Assembly (NCBI RefSeq): GCF_008000935.1
Contig: NZ_CP042831.1
Coordinates: forward strand, 2,356,001-2,420,000
From: Flavobacterium alkalisoli
GTDB taxonomy: Bacteria; Bacteroidota; Bacteroidia; Flavobacteriales; Flavobacteriaceae
Length of the DNA stretch: 64,000 nt
Reading direction: 5' to 3'
Below the pieces are notes generated by a model that did no database searches, was not told the origin of the DNA, and worked only from the letters and a program-made list of their open reading frames with translations. Within the stretch, counting starts at the first letter, position 1; every line of letters begins with the position of its first letter. This document shows positions 26,357 to 34,154 of the stretch, piece by piece. A program made the position numbers and the translations under genes.

Positions 26357-27235
26357 TTAGAATTTAAGAGCAAACTCTTTGGCAAATTCCTCAAGCTTAA
26401 TTTTTCCTGTAGCCTTACCATCGGTGGTATTAAAATGTTCCTGTATATGGCCGTTGCCTAAACCACGTCCCATATCGGTATACATTTCGGCAATATCCAG
26501 CGGCAGGCCTGCCTGTGTCATCCCTTCAATAAGCTGCTCGTCGGTAAACTGTACCCATGGCAGTTCCGGCTTCCCTATGGCAGAACCTAAAACGGCAGCC
26601 ACTTCCTGCGGAGTGCGTATATCGCTTATTGCATAGCGTATTTTGTTTGTGCTGTTAAGGTCTGTAATCTCTTCCGTTACAACGGCAGCAATGTCCCTTG
26701 GGTGTACCATTGCCATTTTAATATCGGCAGCATAGTTAGCACCTGTAATACCCGCATTTTTAATAAGCGGAATATCATTAAAGAAGTTGTAGTAAAAGAA
26801 ACCTGCCCTCACAAAAGTGAAGTTTACGCCGCTAATTTTATTGTACATATTCTCAATGTTATGTAATCCGGCTATTGGTCCGTTACCACTTGGTTTGTCG
26901 GCACCTATACTGCTAAGCATCACTACACGTTTTACACCTGAATCTTTAATAGCCTGAGCCAGTTTTTTACCTGCCTCTGTAGTATTTGCCACTACGTTGG
27001 TACCGCCAAGGTTAGGTGGAGTCATTACAAAAACGGCATCGGCTCCTGTAAAGGCATTGGTTAAAAATGCCGTATCGTTAACCGAACCTACTGCTGCTTT
27101 AGCTTCCAGTTTTTCAATATCCTGCTTTCTGTCGGCACTGCTGCTCACAATGGTTACATCATGTCCTTTGGCAATTAATGATTCGGCTAAAGGCTTAGCC
27201 ACATTTCCTAATGATCCTGTTACTGTTATTTTCAT
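26357..27235 (-). CDS. NmrA-family NAD(P)-binding oxidoreductase
   Basis: A 292-residue atypical short-chain reductase of the NmrA/QOR2 type. The Rossmann motif is MKITVTGSLGNVAKPLAESL, where the usual third Gly of TGATG is replaced; GADAVFVMTPP and RVVMLSSIGADKPSG follow. Related proteins reduce quinones or sense the NADP redox state. It is transcribed divergently from an HxlR regulator with only 80 nt between starts, the classic arrangement for an electrophile-responsive pair. A full minus-strand promoter (TTG-N20-TAACTTTG) lies in the gap. Confidence 0.9.
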   Translation of the reverse strand: MKITVTGSLGNVAKPLAESLIAKGHDVTIVSSSADRKQDIEKLEAKAAVGSVNDTAFLTNAFTGADAVFVMTPPNLGGTNVVANTTEAGKKLAQAIKDSGVKRVVMLSSIGADKPSGNGPIAGLHNIENMYNKISGVNFTFVRAGFFYYNFFNDIPLIKNAGITGANYAADIKMAMVHPRDIAAVVTEEITDLNSTNKIRYAISDIRTPQEVAAVLGSAIGKPELPWVQFTDEQLIEGMTQAGLPLDIAEMYTDMGRGLGNGHIQEHFNTTDGKATGKIKLEEFAKEFALKF

Positions 27236-27260
27236 GATTTTACTTTTTTATTTGTTGAAA

Positions 27261-27299
27261 CAAAGTTACTTTTGTACTTACTTTTATACAAGTACTTAC
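27261..27299. promoter_or_regulatory. Divergent promoters and candidate HxlR operator
   Basis: Minus-strand TAACTTTG (27261-27268) with TTG at 27289-27291 (N20) drives the reductase. An overlapping plus-strand TACTTTTG (27267-27274) can serve the regulator. Between them is GTACTT-N10-AAGTAC (27274-27295), and the octamer GTACTTAC is repeated at 27274 and 27292 with an 18-bp step. The symmetrical sequence covering both promoters is the likely HxlR binding site (inference). Confidence 0.65.
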
Positions 27300-27315
27300 C
27301 CTAAAGTATGTATCT

Positions 27316-27681
27316 ATGACAGCAATTAAAGAGACCTCTGTAATACAGGAAAACAAGCAGTATGCGCTTGATATTTGCCCTGTTACCTATGTAATGGAAA
27401 AAATTGGAAACTACTGGAAACCTATTATACTTTATCATCTTTCTAAAGGGCCTATTCGCTACAGCGAAATAAAAAGGGCTATTCCTGCCATAACCGAAAA
27501 AGTGCTTATACAGCATTTAAAGCAGCTGGAAAGCGACGGACTTGTAATACGAAAAGCCAAGCCGGTAGTACCGCCTTACGTGACCTATACGCTGAGTAAG
27601 TCGGGCAAAGGGCTAATGCCTGTTATTGATGCTATGGCAAGCTGGGCTATAAATGAAAGGGCGAAAGAGGGTAAACAGTAA
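27316..27681 (+). CDS. HxlR family transcriptional regulator
   Basis: A 121-residue winged-helix regulator. The family pattern is complete: ALDICPVTYVMEKIGNYWKPIILYHL with the conserved N-terminal Cys that senses electrophiles in YodB-like members, RYSEIKRAIPAITEKVLIQHLKQLE (recognition helix), and LVIRKAKPVVPPYVTYTLSKSGKGL. It faces the NmrA reductase across an 80-nt shared promoter, so it probably represses that gene and itself until quinones or aldehydes oxidise the Cys (inference from family). Confidence 0.93.
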   Translation: MTAIKETSVIQENKQYALDICPVTYVMEKIGNYWKPIILYHLSKGPIRYSEIKRAIPAITEKVLIQHLKQLESDGLVIRKAKPVVPPYVTYTLSKSGKGLMPVIDAMASWAINERAKEGKQ

Positions 27682-27766
27682 CCTGTTTATAAATATTTTT
27701 AAAAAAGAAGTACTTTTATGGTGATATCTGCCTCATTTTTGGCACTTATATATAAACGCTTGTGTT

Positions 27767-28303
27767 ATGATTGCAAAAAATGATACAATAACAGAACCTG
27801 TAACCCGAAAAGAGGTGTTGGAAGAGCTATATATAAAGGCGTTTCCTGCAGTAGCAGGGTATGTAGGTAAAATGGGCGGTTCGCTCGATGAGGCAAAAGA
27901 TATTTTTCACGATGCTCTTATAGTCTATATGGAAAAAAGCTATGAGGGTGTTGAGGTTACAAACGAGTCGGGATACCTGTTAGGTATTGCCCGCCATCTA
28001 TGGAGCAAACGCTTTAACCAGTTAACTATGGTTACCGATGGTGAGGCCGTTTTACCCGATAATGCTTATGAATATACCGAGGCTGTTTCTTCAAGGCTGA
28101 TGAAACTGCTTAGCACCACCGGAAAAAAATGTATGGAACTGCTTTCGGCTTTTTATTATGAAAAGCTGGATATGGAGAAGCTTGCCAACAGGTTTGGCTT
28201 TTCAGGAAGCCGTTCGGCTACGGCACAAAAGTATAAATGCCTTGAAAAAGTAAAGGATACCGTAAAATCTAAATCGCTGCAGTATGAAGACTTCATGGAA
28301 TGA
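27767..28303 (+). CDS. ECF-type RNA polymerase sigma factor
   Basis: A 178-residue sigma-70 family protein with region 2 (ELYIKAFPAVAGYVGKMGGSLDEAKDIFHDALIVYMEK) and region 4 (MKLLSTTGKKCMELLSAFYYEKLDMEKLANRFGFSGSRSATAQKYKCLEKV). It overlaps the next gene by 20 nt and is followed by a ClpP paralogue, a sigma / anti-sigma-like / protease order that could allow control by proteolysis (inference). No TAnnTTTG element is upstream, so it may use its own promoter type. Confidence 0.9.
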   Translation: MIAKNDTITEPVTRKEVLEELYIKAFPAVAGYVGKMGGSLDEAKDIFHDALIVYMEKSYEGVEVTNESGYLLGIARHLWSKRFNQLTMVTDGEAVLPDNAYEYTEAVSSRLMKLLSTTGKKCMELLSAFYYEKLDMEKLANRFGFSGSRSATAQKYKCLEKVKDTVKSKSLQYEDFME

Positions 28304-28550
28304 TACGATACTTACAGAGCAGTACCTAAGCGGTAGCCTAAGCGATGAAGACAGGGTACTTTTTGAGGCCAGGCTCATACTGGAACCTCAACTTGCCGAT
28401 AATCTTAAATGGCAGCAAAAAACAACTGTGGCAGCAAAGCAGTACGGCCGTCAAAAGCTGCGTGAGGAAATAGAGCAGGTGTCGCACCATATATTTACTG
28501 CTGGCCGCTATGCCTCTTTCAGGAAGAAGGTATTGAGCTTCTTCGGATAA
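28284..28550 (+). CDS. Anti-sigma-like short protein
   Basis: An 88-residue protein whose first 60 residues (TEQYLSGSLSDEDRVLFEARLILEPQLADNLKW) match the N-terminal sigma-binding segment found in Bacteroidota anti-sigma factors. There is no TM segment, so it would be a soluble, truncated form. The ATG lies inside the sigma-factor gene (20-nt overlap), implying coupled translation. The anti-sigma role is an inference from this pattern and position. Confidence 0.72.
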   Translation: MKTSWNDTILTEQYLSGSLSDEDRVLFEARLILEPQLADNLKWQQKTTVAAKQYGRQKLREEIEQVSHHIFTAGRYASFRKKVLSFFG

Positions 28551-28642
28551 AACCATTCCAATTTTAATCACAATCAAACAAGCACCCTGTTAGTAGCGGT
28601 GCAGGATATTTATGCTTTAATCTCAACAAAAAACGAACAGTT

Positions 28643-29323
28643 ATGGACAAAAAAGAATTTCGCAATTATGCGGTAAAACATCACAGGATAAACAGCCTGT
28701 ATGTAGATAAGTACATAAGCAGGGCAGAGGCTTATGCAAGCCCTAAAGCCCTAACGCCCTACATTATGGAAGAGCGCCAGTTAAATATTACCCAACTGGA
28801 TGTTTTTTCCCGACTAATGATGGACAGGATTATCTTTTTAGGGGAACAGGTAGAAGAACGTAATGCTAATATCATACAGGCTCAACTATTGTTTTTACAA
28901 TCACTGGATGCCAAAAAGGATATTCAGTTGTATGTAAACTCTCCGGGCGGATCGGTATATGCAGGGTTTGGTATTTATGATACCATGCAGTATATAACCC
29001 CCGATGTGGCAACGATATGTACAGGAGTAGCCCTGTCTATGGGATCGGTATTATTGTGTGCGGGAGCAGCAGGAAAGAGGTCGGCATTAAAACATGCCCG
29101 TGTTATGATTCACCAAACCTCAAGCGGGGCACAGGGTACGGCTGCCGATATGGATATAAGCATACGCCAGGTGCTTAAAATTCAGGAGGAGTTATACCAG
29201 ATAATCGCTAAGCACAGCGGACAGGAATATGAAACCATAAGCAAAAATGCCGAACGCGATTACTGGATGACAGCCGAAGAGGCTAAGGCTTTCGGTATGA
29301 TTGATGAAATATTGGAGAGGTAA
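28643..29323 (+). CDS. ClpP-family protease subunit, divergent paralogue
   Basis: A 226-residue ClpP with the full triad: Ser132 (GVALSMGSVLLCAG), His157 (RVMIHQTSSG) and Asp206 (ERDYWMTAEEAKAFGMID). The handle and hydrophobic-pocket regions (ERQLNITQLDVFSRLMMDRIIFLG) are like housekeeping flavobacterial ClpP. However, the residues around the active site (ALSMGS rather than AASMGA, HQTSSGAQGTAADMD) and the N-terminus differ. No clpX is next to it; instead it follows the sigma and anti-sigma-like genes by 92 nt. It is probably a second, stress-linked ClpP. Confidence 0.9.
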   Translation: MDKKEFRNYAVKHHRINSLYVDKYISRAEAYASPKALTPYIMEERQLNITQLDVFSRLMMDRIIFLGEQVEERNANIIQAQLLFLQSLDAKKDIQLYVNSPGGSVYAGFGIYDTMQYITPDVATICTGVALSMGSVLLCAGAAGKRSALKHARVMIHQTSSGAQGTAADMDISIRQVLKIQEELYQIIAKHSGQEYETISKNAERDYWMTAEEAKAFGMIDEILER

Positions 29324-29339
29324 TTATTTTAAACTTTGA

Positions 29340-29448
29340 ATTCCCCTCCTTTGGAGGGGTGCCTGTAAGGCGGGGTGGTATGTTATTACGTGGAGGTACT
29401 ACCAAGTAATCTTTTTGTCACTCGACCGAAGAGAGAAATCTCAAAAAG
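29340..29448. repeat. Hairpin repeat plus dispersed repeat fragment
   Basis: CCCCTCCTTTGGAGGGG hairpin followed by a C/G-rich tail (29340-29382), the same architecture as the repeats near 57.8, 58.2 and 59.4 kb. Then a copy of the CTCGACCGAAGAGAGAAATC element at about 29417-29448, also found at 29962 and inverted at 61894. Confidence 0.6.
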
Positions 29449-29484
29449 ACCTAAGGCTTAGCTTCACTCAATATGGGAAGAGGG

Positions 29485-29898
29485 TTATTTTATTTCGTTA
29501 AATTCCACTAACTGGCTAATGGGTATAAGGCATTGCAGTTGTTCAAGGTATAGTTTAAAGTCGGTAAGGTTTGTGGTGGTATCAACAATCCTGTTCACGC
29601 TAAGGGTTAAGGAAAAGTGACTGAAGTTACTGTTCCTATGGTGTAATAGTTCTCCCCCTGATTTAATTTTTGTATTAATGAGTGTTATTGAAGGTGAGTC
29701 TGAACTTTCCTTATCCAGTAATTTTAAAACTTCATCCAGTTGGTCTGCTTCAGCATTCAGATAATTATAGTCGTTAACACTATAGTTAATACGGCCATGA
29801 TAGCTGGCTTCCCAACCATTAGCAAGAAGTAGTTTTATAATTTCTGAAAAGGACTGCTCTTTCCAGAGGCCAAAGCCAATGGATGCTGATACACTCAT
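29485..29898 (-). CDS. Hypothetical protein
   Basis: A 137-residue soluble protein (MSVSASIGFGLWKEQSFSE...). Alternating strands and helices suggest a small alpha/beta fold, but no family is recognised. No signal or TM segment. It is isolated between repeat-bearing spacers. Confidence 0.62.
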   Translation of the reverse strand: MSVSASIGFGLWKEQSFSEIIKLLLANGWEASYHGRINYSVNDYNYLNAEADQLDEVLKLLDKESSDSPSITLINTKIKSGGELLHHRNSNFSHFSLTLSVNRIVDTTTNLTDFKLYLEQLQCLIPISQLVEFNEIK

Positions 29899-29961
29899 AT
29901 TCTTTTTTTTATAAAATTAAGTTTTTTAAAGTTTATAACCAGATAATATCAAGTTATCTTT

Positions 29962-29993
29962 TTTGTCATTTCGACCGGAGAGAGAAATCTCAG
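29962..29993. repeat. Dispersed intergenic repeat fragment
   Basis: TTGTCATTTCGACCGGAGAG element followed by AGAAATCTC; similar copies at 29417 and inverted at 61894-61923. Confidence 0.55.
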
Positions 29994-30101
29994 GGATTGT
30001 GTTATCATCTCATATACTAAAAAAAACTTAATTCCTGTTTAGACTTACATTCATTACAATTATTCTTATTAAATTAGAGAAACCTTAAAAAATAAAAAGA
30101 A

Positions 30102-30326
30102 ATGAATGCATCAAAAATAATAGGTATACTATTGATTGTGATTAGCTTGGGAGTGGGGTATATAGGCGTAAATAAGATAGCCGACAGTACTAAAGAAATT
30201 AATTTTTTAGGTATCAAGATTGACGCCTCAAACGAATCAGGACAAACGCAGGGCTTTATATATGTGGGGCTTGCAATCGTTTTGTTTGGCGGCGGATTGT
30301 ATGCTGTCAATAAATCAGGCAAATAG
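30102..30326 (+). CDS. Small membrane protein, two TM segments
   Basis: A 74-residue protein with TM segments at about 5-24 and 49-69, joined by a polar loop (DSTKEINFLGIKIDASNESG). It resembles DUF3185-like small membrane proteins. A stand-alone gene ending in a strong shared terminator. Confidence 0.7.
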   Translation: MNASKIIGILLIVISLGVGYIGVNKIADSTKEINFLGIKIDASNESGQTQGFIYVGLAIVLFGGGLYAVNKSGK

Positions 30327-30375
30327 TATATGCCGTAATAATTAATGGCCTTAAGGTCATAATCTTAAAGTTGTA

Positions 30376-30402
30376 AAAAAGCCCCGCAATGCGGGGCTTT
30401 TC
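30376..30402. terminator. Bidirectional terminator
   Basis: AAAAAAGCCCCGC / GCGGGGCTTTT with a 3-nt loop between convergent genes (30326 and 30426). Confidence 0.9.
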
Positions 30403-30425
30403 ATTTCAAAAGTACAGATGCAAAA

Positions 30426-31484
30426 TTAGGCTTTTAAAGAAGCCATATCGATAACAAAACGGTATCTAACATCACTTTTCAGCATGCGCTCATACGCTTC
30501 GTTTATATCCTGTATATTAATAACCTCAACTTCAGAAGTGATGTTATGCTTTCCGCAAAAATCAAGCATTTCCTGTGTTTCGGCAATACCACCAATAACC
30601 GAACCGGCTACTGATTTTCTTCCCATAATCATAGGTACGGTATTAAGTAACGGCTCAAGCCCGCCCAGGTATCCTACCACTACAATAGTTCCGCTTACTG
30701 CCAGCGTACCAACATACGGATTAAGATCGTGTACATAAGGCACGGTGTCTATAATAACGTCAAACTTACCTGCCACACTTTTCATTTGTGCTTTATCTGT
30801 AGAAATAACCACTTCGTGTGCGCCAAGGTCAAGTGCATCCTGAGTTTTCTCCGGAGACCTTGAGAAAAGGGTAACGTTAGCGCCTAGTGCATTAGCCAGT
30901 TTAATAGCCATGTGGCCAAGTCCGCCAAGTCCTACAACGGCTACCTTAGTGTCAGGGCCTACATTCCAGTGGCGTAATGGCGACCATGTTGTAATACCTG
31001 CACAAAGTAGTGGAGCAGTTCCTGCAAGGTCAAGGTTTTCCGGTACTCTAAGGACAAAATGCTCGTCTACCACAACTTTTTCAGAGTATCCTCCAAAGGT
31101 TTGTGTTTTTAGGTGTTTGTCTTTACCGTTGTAAGTACCTGTAAACCCCGGAATACAATATTGCTCTAAATCTTCCTTACAGCTGGCACACTCACGGCAT
31201 GAGTCTACAATACAGCCCACAGCGGCAAGATCGCCTACTTTAAATTTGGTTACTTCACTACCCACTTTAGTAACGCGCCCTAAAATTTCGTGTCCCGGTA
31301 CGGCAGGGTAAACAGTACCGCCCCAGTCATTACGTGCCGTATGTAAATCAGAGTGGCATACACCGCAGTATAATATGTCAATCTCTACATCTTTAGGTGT
31401 AGTTTCCCTTCGGTTAATGTTTAATTGCTTTAAGTCGGCAGTGGCAGCTTCTGTACCATATGCCTTAACGCTTTGTGTACTCAT
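30426..31484 (-). CDS. NAD(P)-dependent zinc alcohol dehydrogenase
   Basis: A 352-residue MDR-family enzyme of the YahK/cinnamyl-alcohol-dehydrogenase type. Catalytic zinc ligands are Cys43 (GVCHSDLH) and His65 (PGHEILG); the structural-zinc set is Cys96, Cys99, Cys102 and Cys110. The Rossmann motif is GLGGLGHMAIKLA. Family members are aldehyde reductases that use NADPH. A near -7 element (minus-strand TAACTTTA, about 31520) lies upstream. Transcribed alone. Confidence 0.94.
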   Translation of the reverse strand: MSTQSVKAYGTEAATADLKQLNINRRETTPKDVEIDILYCGVCHSDLHTARNDWGGTVYPAVPGHEILGRVTKVGSEVTKFKVGDLAAVGCIVDSCRECASCKEDLEQYCIPGFTGTYNGKDKHLKTQTFGGYSEKVVVDEHFVLRVPENLDLAGTAPLLCAGITTWSPLRHWNVGPDTKVAVVGLGGLGHMAIKLANALGANVTLFSRSPEKTQDALDLGAHEVVISTDKAQMKSVAGKFDVIIDTVPYVHDLNPYVGTLAVSGTIVVVGYLGGLEPLLNTVPMIMGRKSVAGSVIGGIAETQEMLDFCGKHNITSEVEVINIQDINEAYERMLKSDVRYRFVIDMASLKA

Positions 31485-31715
31485 AAAAAGATTTAATAGA
31501 TGGATTTTTGGTAATTTTTAAAGTTACGCATTTATAAAGGATAATCCCGTTGAACAAATTTTAAAATTTAACTAAATATCAATATATCAGTAGCTGTCTT
31601 TAAAATCGGGATGTTTATAGATGCCTTGTAAAATTAGTTTAGGGAGAAATAGGCAGAATTGCAAAATTCAAACAATAACTTATGCAATTCAAACAAGTAT
31701 TGGTGGATATAAATA

Positions 31716-31740
31716 AAAACTCCGCCAAATGGCGGAGTTA
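31716..31740 (-). terminator. Intrinsic terminator
   Basis: AACTCCGCC / GGCGGAGTT with a 4-nt loop, A-rich on the plus-strand left side; follows the small lipoprotein stop at 31756. Confidence 0.85.
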
Positions 31741-31755
31741 AATGTATAAGTCTGT

Positions 31756-31950
31756 TTAGTTATGGCCCGGGGCATATTTTTTAGCGCTCTTGTCGCCGTT
31801 CATTTTTTTAGCCTGTCCGGGAGGCAGTGGTTTACTGTTTGTTCTGGCACTCTTAGTACCTACGCTTGCACTGGCACTGGCTTTACAACCGGTAAAGCTG
31901 GCAGCAAATACTACAAGAAGGCAAAACGCCGCAATTTGTTTTAGTTTCAT
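31756..31950 (-). CDS. Small PPGQAKK-motif lipoprotein
   Basis: A 64-residue SPII lipoprotein (SFTGC, Cys22). The mature peptide ends in the motif LPPGQAKKMNGDKSAKKYAPGHN, which recurs in very short secreted proteins throughout Bacteroidota. Some databases label these 'quinol oxidase subunit 4', an unsupported name. Function unknown. The strongly basic tail could bind a polyanion (inference). Confidence 0.78.
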   Translation of the reverse strand: MKLKQIAAFCLLVVFAASFTGCKASASASVGTKSARTNSKPLPPGQAKKMNGDKSAKKYAPGHN

Positions 31951-32022
31951 AGTTGGGAAAAGTTAGTTTTTTATAACGGAGCGAATTTATGGTAAAATTT
32001 AGTATTCACACAAAATTTTTAT

Positions 32023-32316
32023 CTAACTCATCATAAAATTAATAAGGAAAAAGCCGTACAATGCTGCTAAAACAGCAACCATCACGATTTTTTGTGTTCG
32101 TGTAAGCAAATCGATGAATTTGTAAACCAAAAACAAATGGATAATTCCTATAAGGAGGTAAATTCCCTGCCAGATAAACATTTGTTTTTCGAGTCTTTCG
32201 GCACCAACGGCCCCTGATCCATAAATAAAGAAGCATAAAAAAACAAGCAGTATGGGTAAAAGCCACGGTACAGAAAGGTTTAGCAGCACAGTAAGTATTC
32301 TGGTAAGTGTTTTCAT
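32023..32316 (-). CDS. Hypothetical membrane protein, three TM
   Basis: A 97-residue protein with TM segments around 10-33, 47-67 and 76-95. No family recognised. The ATG is 3 nt after the previous stop; it is last of a three-gene minus-strand operon starting at 33272. Confidence 0.66.
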   Translation of the reverse strand: MKTLTRILTVLLNLSVPWLLPILLVFLCFFIYGSGAVGAERLEKQMFIWQGIYLLIGIIHLFLVYKFIDLLTRTQKIVMVAVLAALYGFFLINFMMS

Positions 32317-32319
32317 GGT

Positions 32320-32706
32320 TTATAGCATTTTACCGTTATCATTTATAGTCTTTTTTTCCTGTTCTATTTTATTATCTAATGAAGATACTATAGCGCTACC
32401 CGCAATAAGGCATACATAGAGACACATTGAATAAAAGAAATCAGGTATAGAATCGGCAATTTCTATTTGTCTTTTTATTTCAAGCCTGTTTTCTTCCATT
32501 AGTGCATGTAGTTTTACTATACCTGTACTGTCGCTTGGTGACATTACCTTTTCTAGCTCCCTGAATTTGTCCTGTTGCCTGTATATAGTATTTACATTCT
32601 CAACAGCTTCTTCATTCTTACTAGTATTATAATAACAAAATGCAGCTATTCCTAAAAACAGTATAGTGGCAATAAACTTTAACGAGATAAGTAATTTTAG
32701 GTTCAT
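32320..32706 (-). CDS. Hypothetical membrane protein, two TM
   Basis: A 128-residue protein with an N-terminal TM (about 7-26), a coiled helical periplasmic segment (ENVNTIYRQQDKFRELEKVM ... EENRLEIKRQIEIAD) and a second TM (about 91-108). Middle gene of the 33272-32023 operon (23 nt and 3 nt gaps). Function unknown. Confidence 0.66.
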   Translation of the reverse strand: MNLKLLISLKFIATILFLGIAAFCYYNTSKNEEAVENVNTIYRQQDKFRELEKVMSPSDSTGIVKLHALMEENRLEIKRQIEIADSIPDFFYSMCLYVCLIAGSAIVSSLDNKIEQEKKTINDNGKML

Positions 32707-32729
32707 TTAAAGGTGTGTTTATTTTATGG

Positions 32730-33272
32730 TTACTTCTGCATATGTTTATGGCTTACCACGCCTTCTTTTTTAATGCGGCTTAATGCCCAGTTCTCAAGTA
32801 TACTGTCGGCTTGTTGCAGGGTTAGTTCTTTTTTGTCAGTAATACTTGAAGACTTGGTTTCACCTGTTGCGGTTTTTTCCATTTCACTTTTAGGGCCTTT
32901 AAAGTAGTAAGGTTTTATTACTTCAAAAGAAACGGTACTGTCGTTAGAAAAATGAGCACTGTAAGCCAGTTGCTCGTAGATGTCCTTATTAAGTTTACGC
33001 CTAAAGATGTCGGTTTCTAAATGTTCAGTTTTGTTATCGCCCATGGGAAAGATAATCTTTGAAGCATGATACGATCCGGTTTTTTCATCTTCATTTCTTA
33101 CTTCCCATACCATTCCGCCATGTGTAATCATGTCAAACTTAATGGTAGGTACTCCCAGCTTTATTCTTTGTTCGTTAAAGCTTTTCCCATAGCCGGGATC
33201 CTCTATACATCCGGTAACGGTTAATAAAGATGCGGTTGCAAACAGTAGTGTAAAAAGGCGTGTAGGTTTCAT
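32730..33272 (-). CDS. Hypothetical lipoprotein
   Basis: A 180-residue SPII lipoprotein (LTVTGC, Cys22). The mature part has a beta-rich domain (GVPTIKFDMITHGGMVWEVRN...) then a helical C-terminus with a basic end (RIKKEGVVSHKHMQK). First gene of a three-gene operon with two small membrane proteins. Not recognised. Confidence 0.68.
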   Translation of the reverse strand: MKPTRLFTLLFATASLLTVTGCIEDPGYGKSFNEQRIKLGVPTIKFDMITHGGMVWEVRNEDEKTGSYHASKIIFPMGDNKTEHLETDIFRRKLNKDIYEQLAYSAHFSNDSTVSFEVIKPYYFKGPKSEMEKTATGETKSSSITDKKELTLQQADSILENWALSRIKKEGVVSHKHMQK

Positions 33273-33417
33273 TAGTTTGTGTTGATTATATTTTTACTTT
33301 ATAAAACTCGGATTCATAATTAAGGTAAATATAGCCATATAAGTGTATACAGAGAAAGGAATAAAAGTAAGATAAAGTGTTTAATAAGATGGTTTAGCTT
33401 TTATAAATATAACAATT

Positions 33418-33425
33418 TATATTTG
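33418..33425 (+). promoter_or_regulatory. -7 element that fixes the start of the next gene
   Basis: TATATTTG fits TAnnTTTG. It overlaps an upstream in-frame TTG (33423), so that codon cannot be in the transcript; the ATG at 33453 must be the start. Confidence 0.55.
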
Positions 33426-33452
33426 CCATCAGATAACCAATTAAACACACCA

Positions 33453-33971
33453 ATGAAACCATGTTTAAAATGCAGTAATATGCTAACGGATGATGCAACT
33501 TACTGCCATGTTTGCAACACAAAACAATCTGAAGGCTTTGAAGCTTTTGAAACGATGGTAAAGCCCAAAGATACTTTTCTTAAAGTATTATGTATACTTA
33601 CTATAATTGTAATGGGGTTTAACCTTCTAGGTTTACCTTTTAGTATTGTGGCACTTTCAGGCATAGGACTTGAATATTCTGTATGGCTAATAGTTTTAGG
33701 GGCATTATTTTCGGCAACAAAACTTACTGGAGCCATTTTAATGTTAAAGAAAAAGCTCATAGGACTTTATATTTATACTGTTGTAGCAATACTGAGTATA
33801 GGCCTATATCTTTATACTAATCTTACCATTAATATTCCAAATCTTACCAGCAATCTTCCTGAAGGGCCATCTCTCATAATTTCTTATGTTAGTATGGGAG
33901 TAAAAATAATGTTTAGTATAACTTTTATAATACTTTACTGGCTTCCGGTTAACAGAAGGTTATTGTCATAA
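33453..33971 (+). CDS. Zinc-ribbon membrane protein
   Basis: A 172-residue protein starting at ATG 33453 (MKPCLKCSNML); the -7 element at 33418-33425 excludes an earlier TTG. The N-terminal CxxC...CxxC zinc ribbon (PCLKCSN...YCHVCN) is followed by four TM segments (about 50-72, 78-105, 110-130, 148-168). It is the zinc_ribbon_2 plus membrane layout, common and uncharacterised in Bacteroidota. Confidence 0.78.
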   Translation: MKPCLKCSNMLTDDATYCHVCNTKQSEGFEAFETMVKPKDTFLKVLCILTIIVMGFNLLGLPFSIVALSGIGLEYSVWLIVLGALFSATKLTGAILMLKKKLIGLYIYTVVAILSIGLYLYTNLTINIPNLTSNLPEGPSLIISYVSMGVKIMFSITFIILYWLPVNRRLLS

Positions 33972-33993
33972 ACATAGATATATAATAATATTT

Positions 33994-34020
33994 AAATCCC
34001 TGCACCATGCAGGGATTTTT
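33994..34020 (+). terminator. Intrinsic terminator
   Basis: AAATCCCTGC / GCAGGGATTTTT with a 5-nt loop, 23 nt after the zinc-ribbon gene stop. Confidence 0.9.
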
Positions 34021-34154
34021 GTTATATATACAATTTTGATTTTGTGTGAAGTAAGCTTAAATTTTAAATTAATAAAAAGCTTAACCTACATATTTCCTTA
34101 CATTTCAACTTTTTTGATAGTTTTACGGCTGTGTTAAACTAATATGTTGCATAT

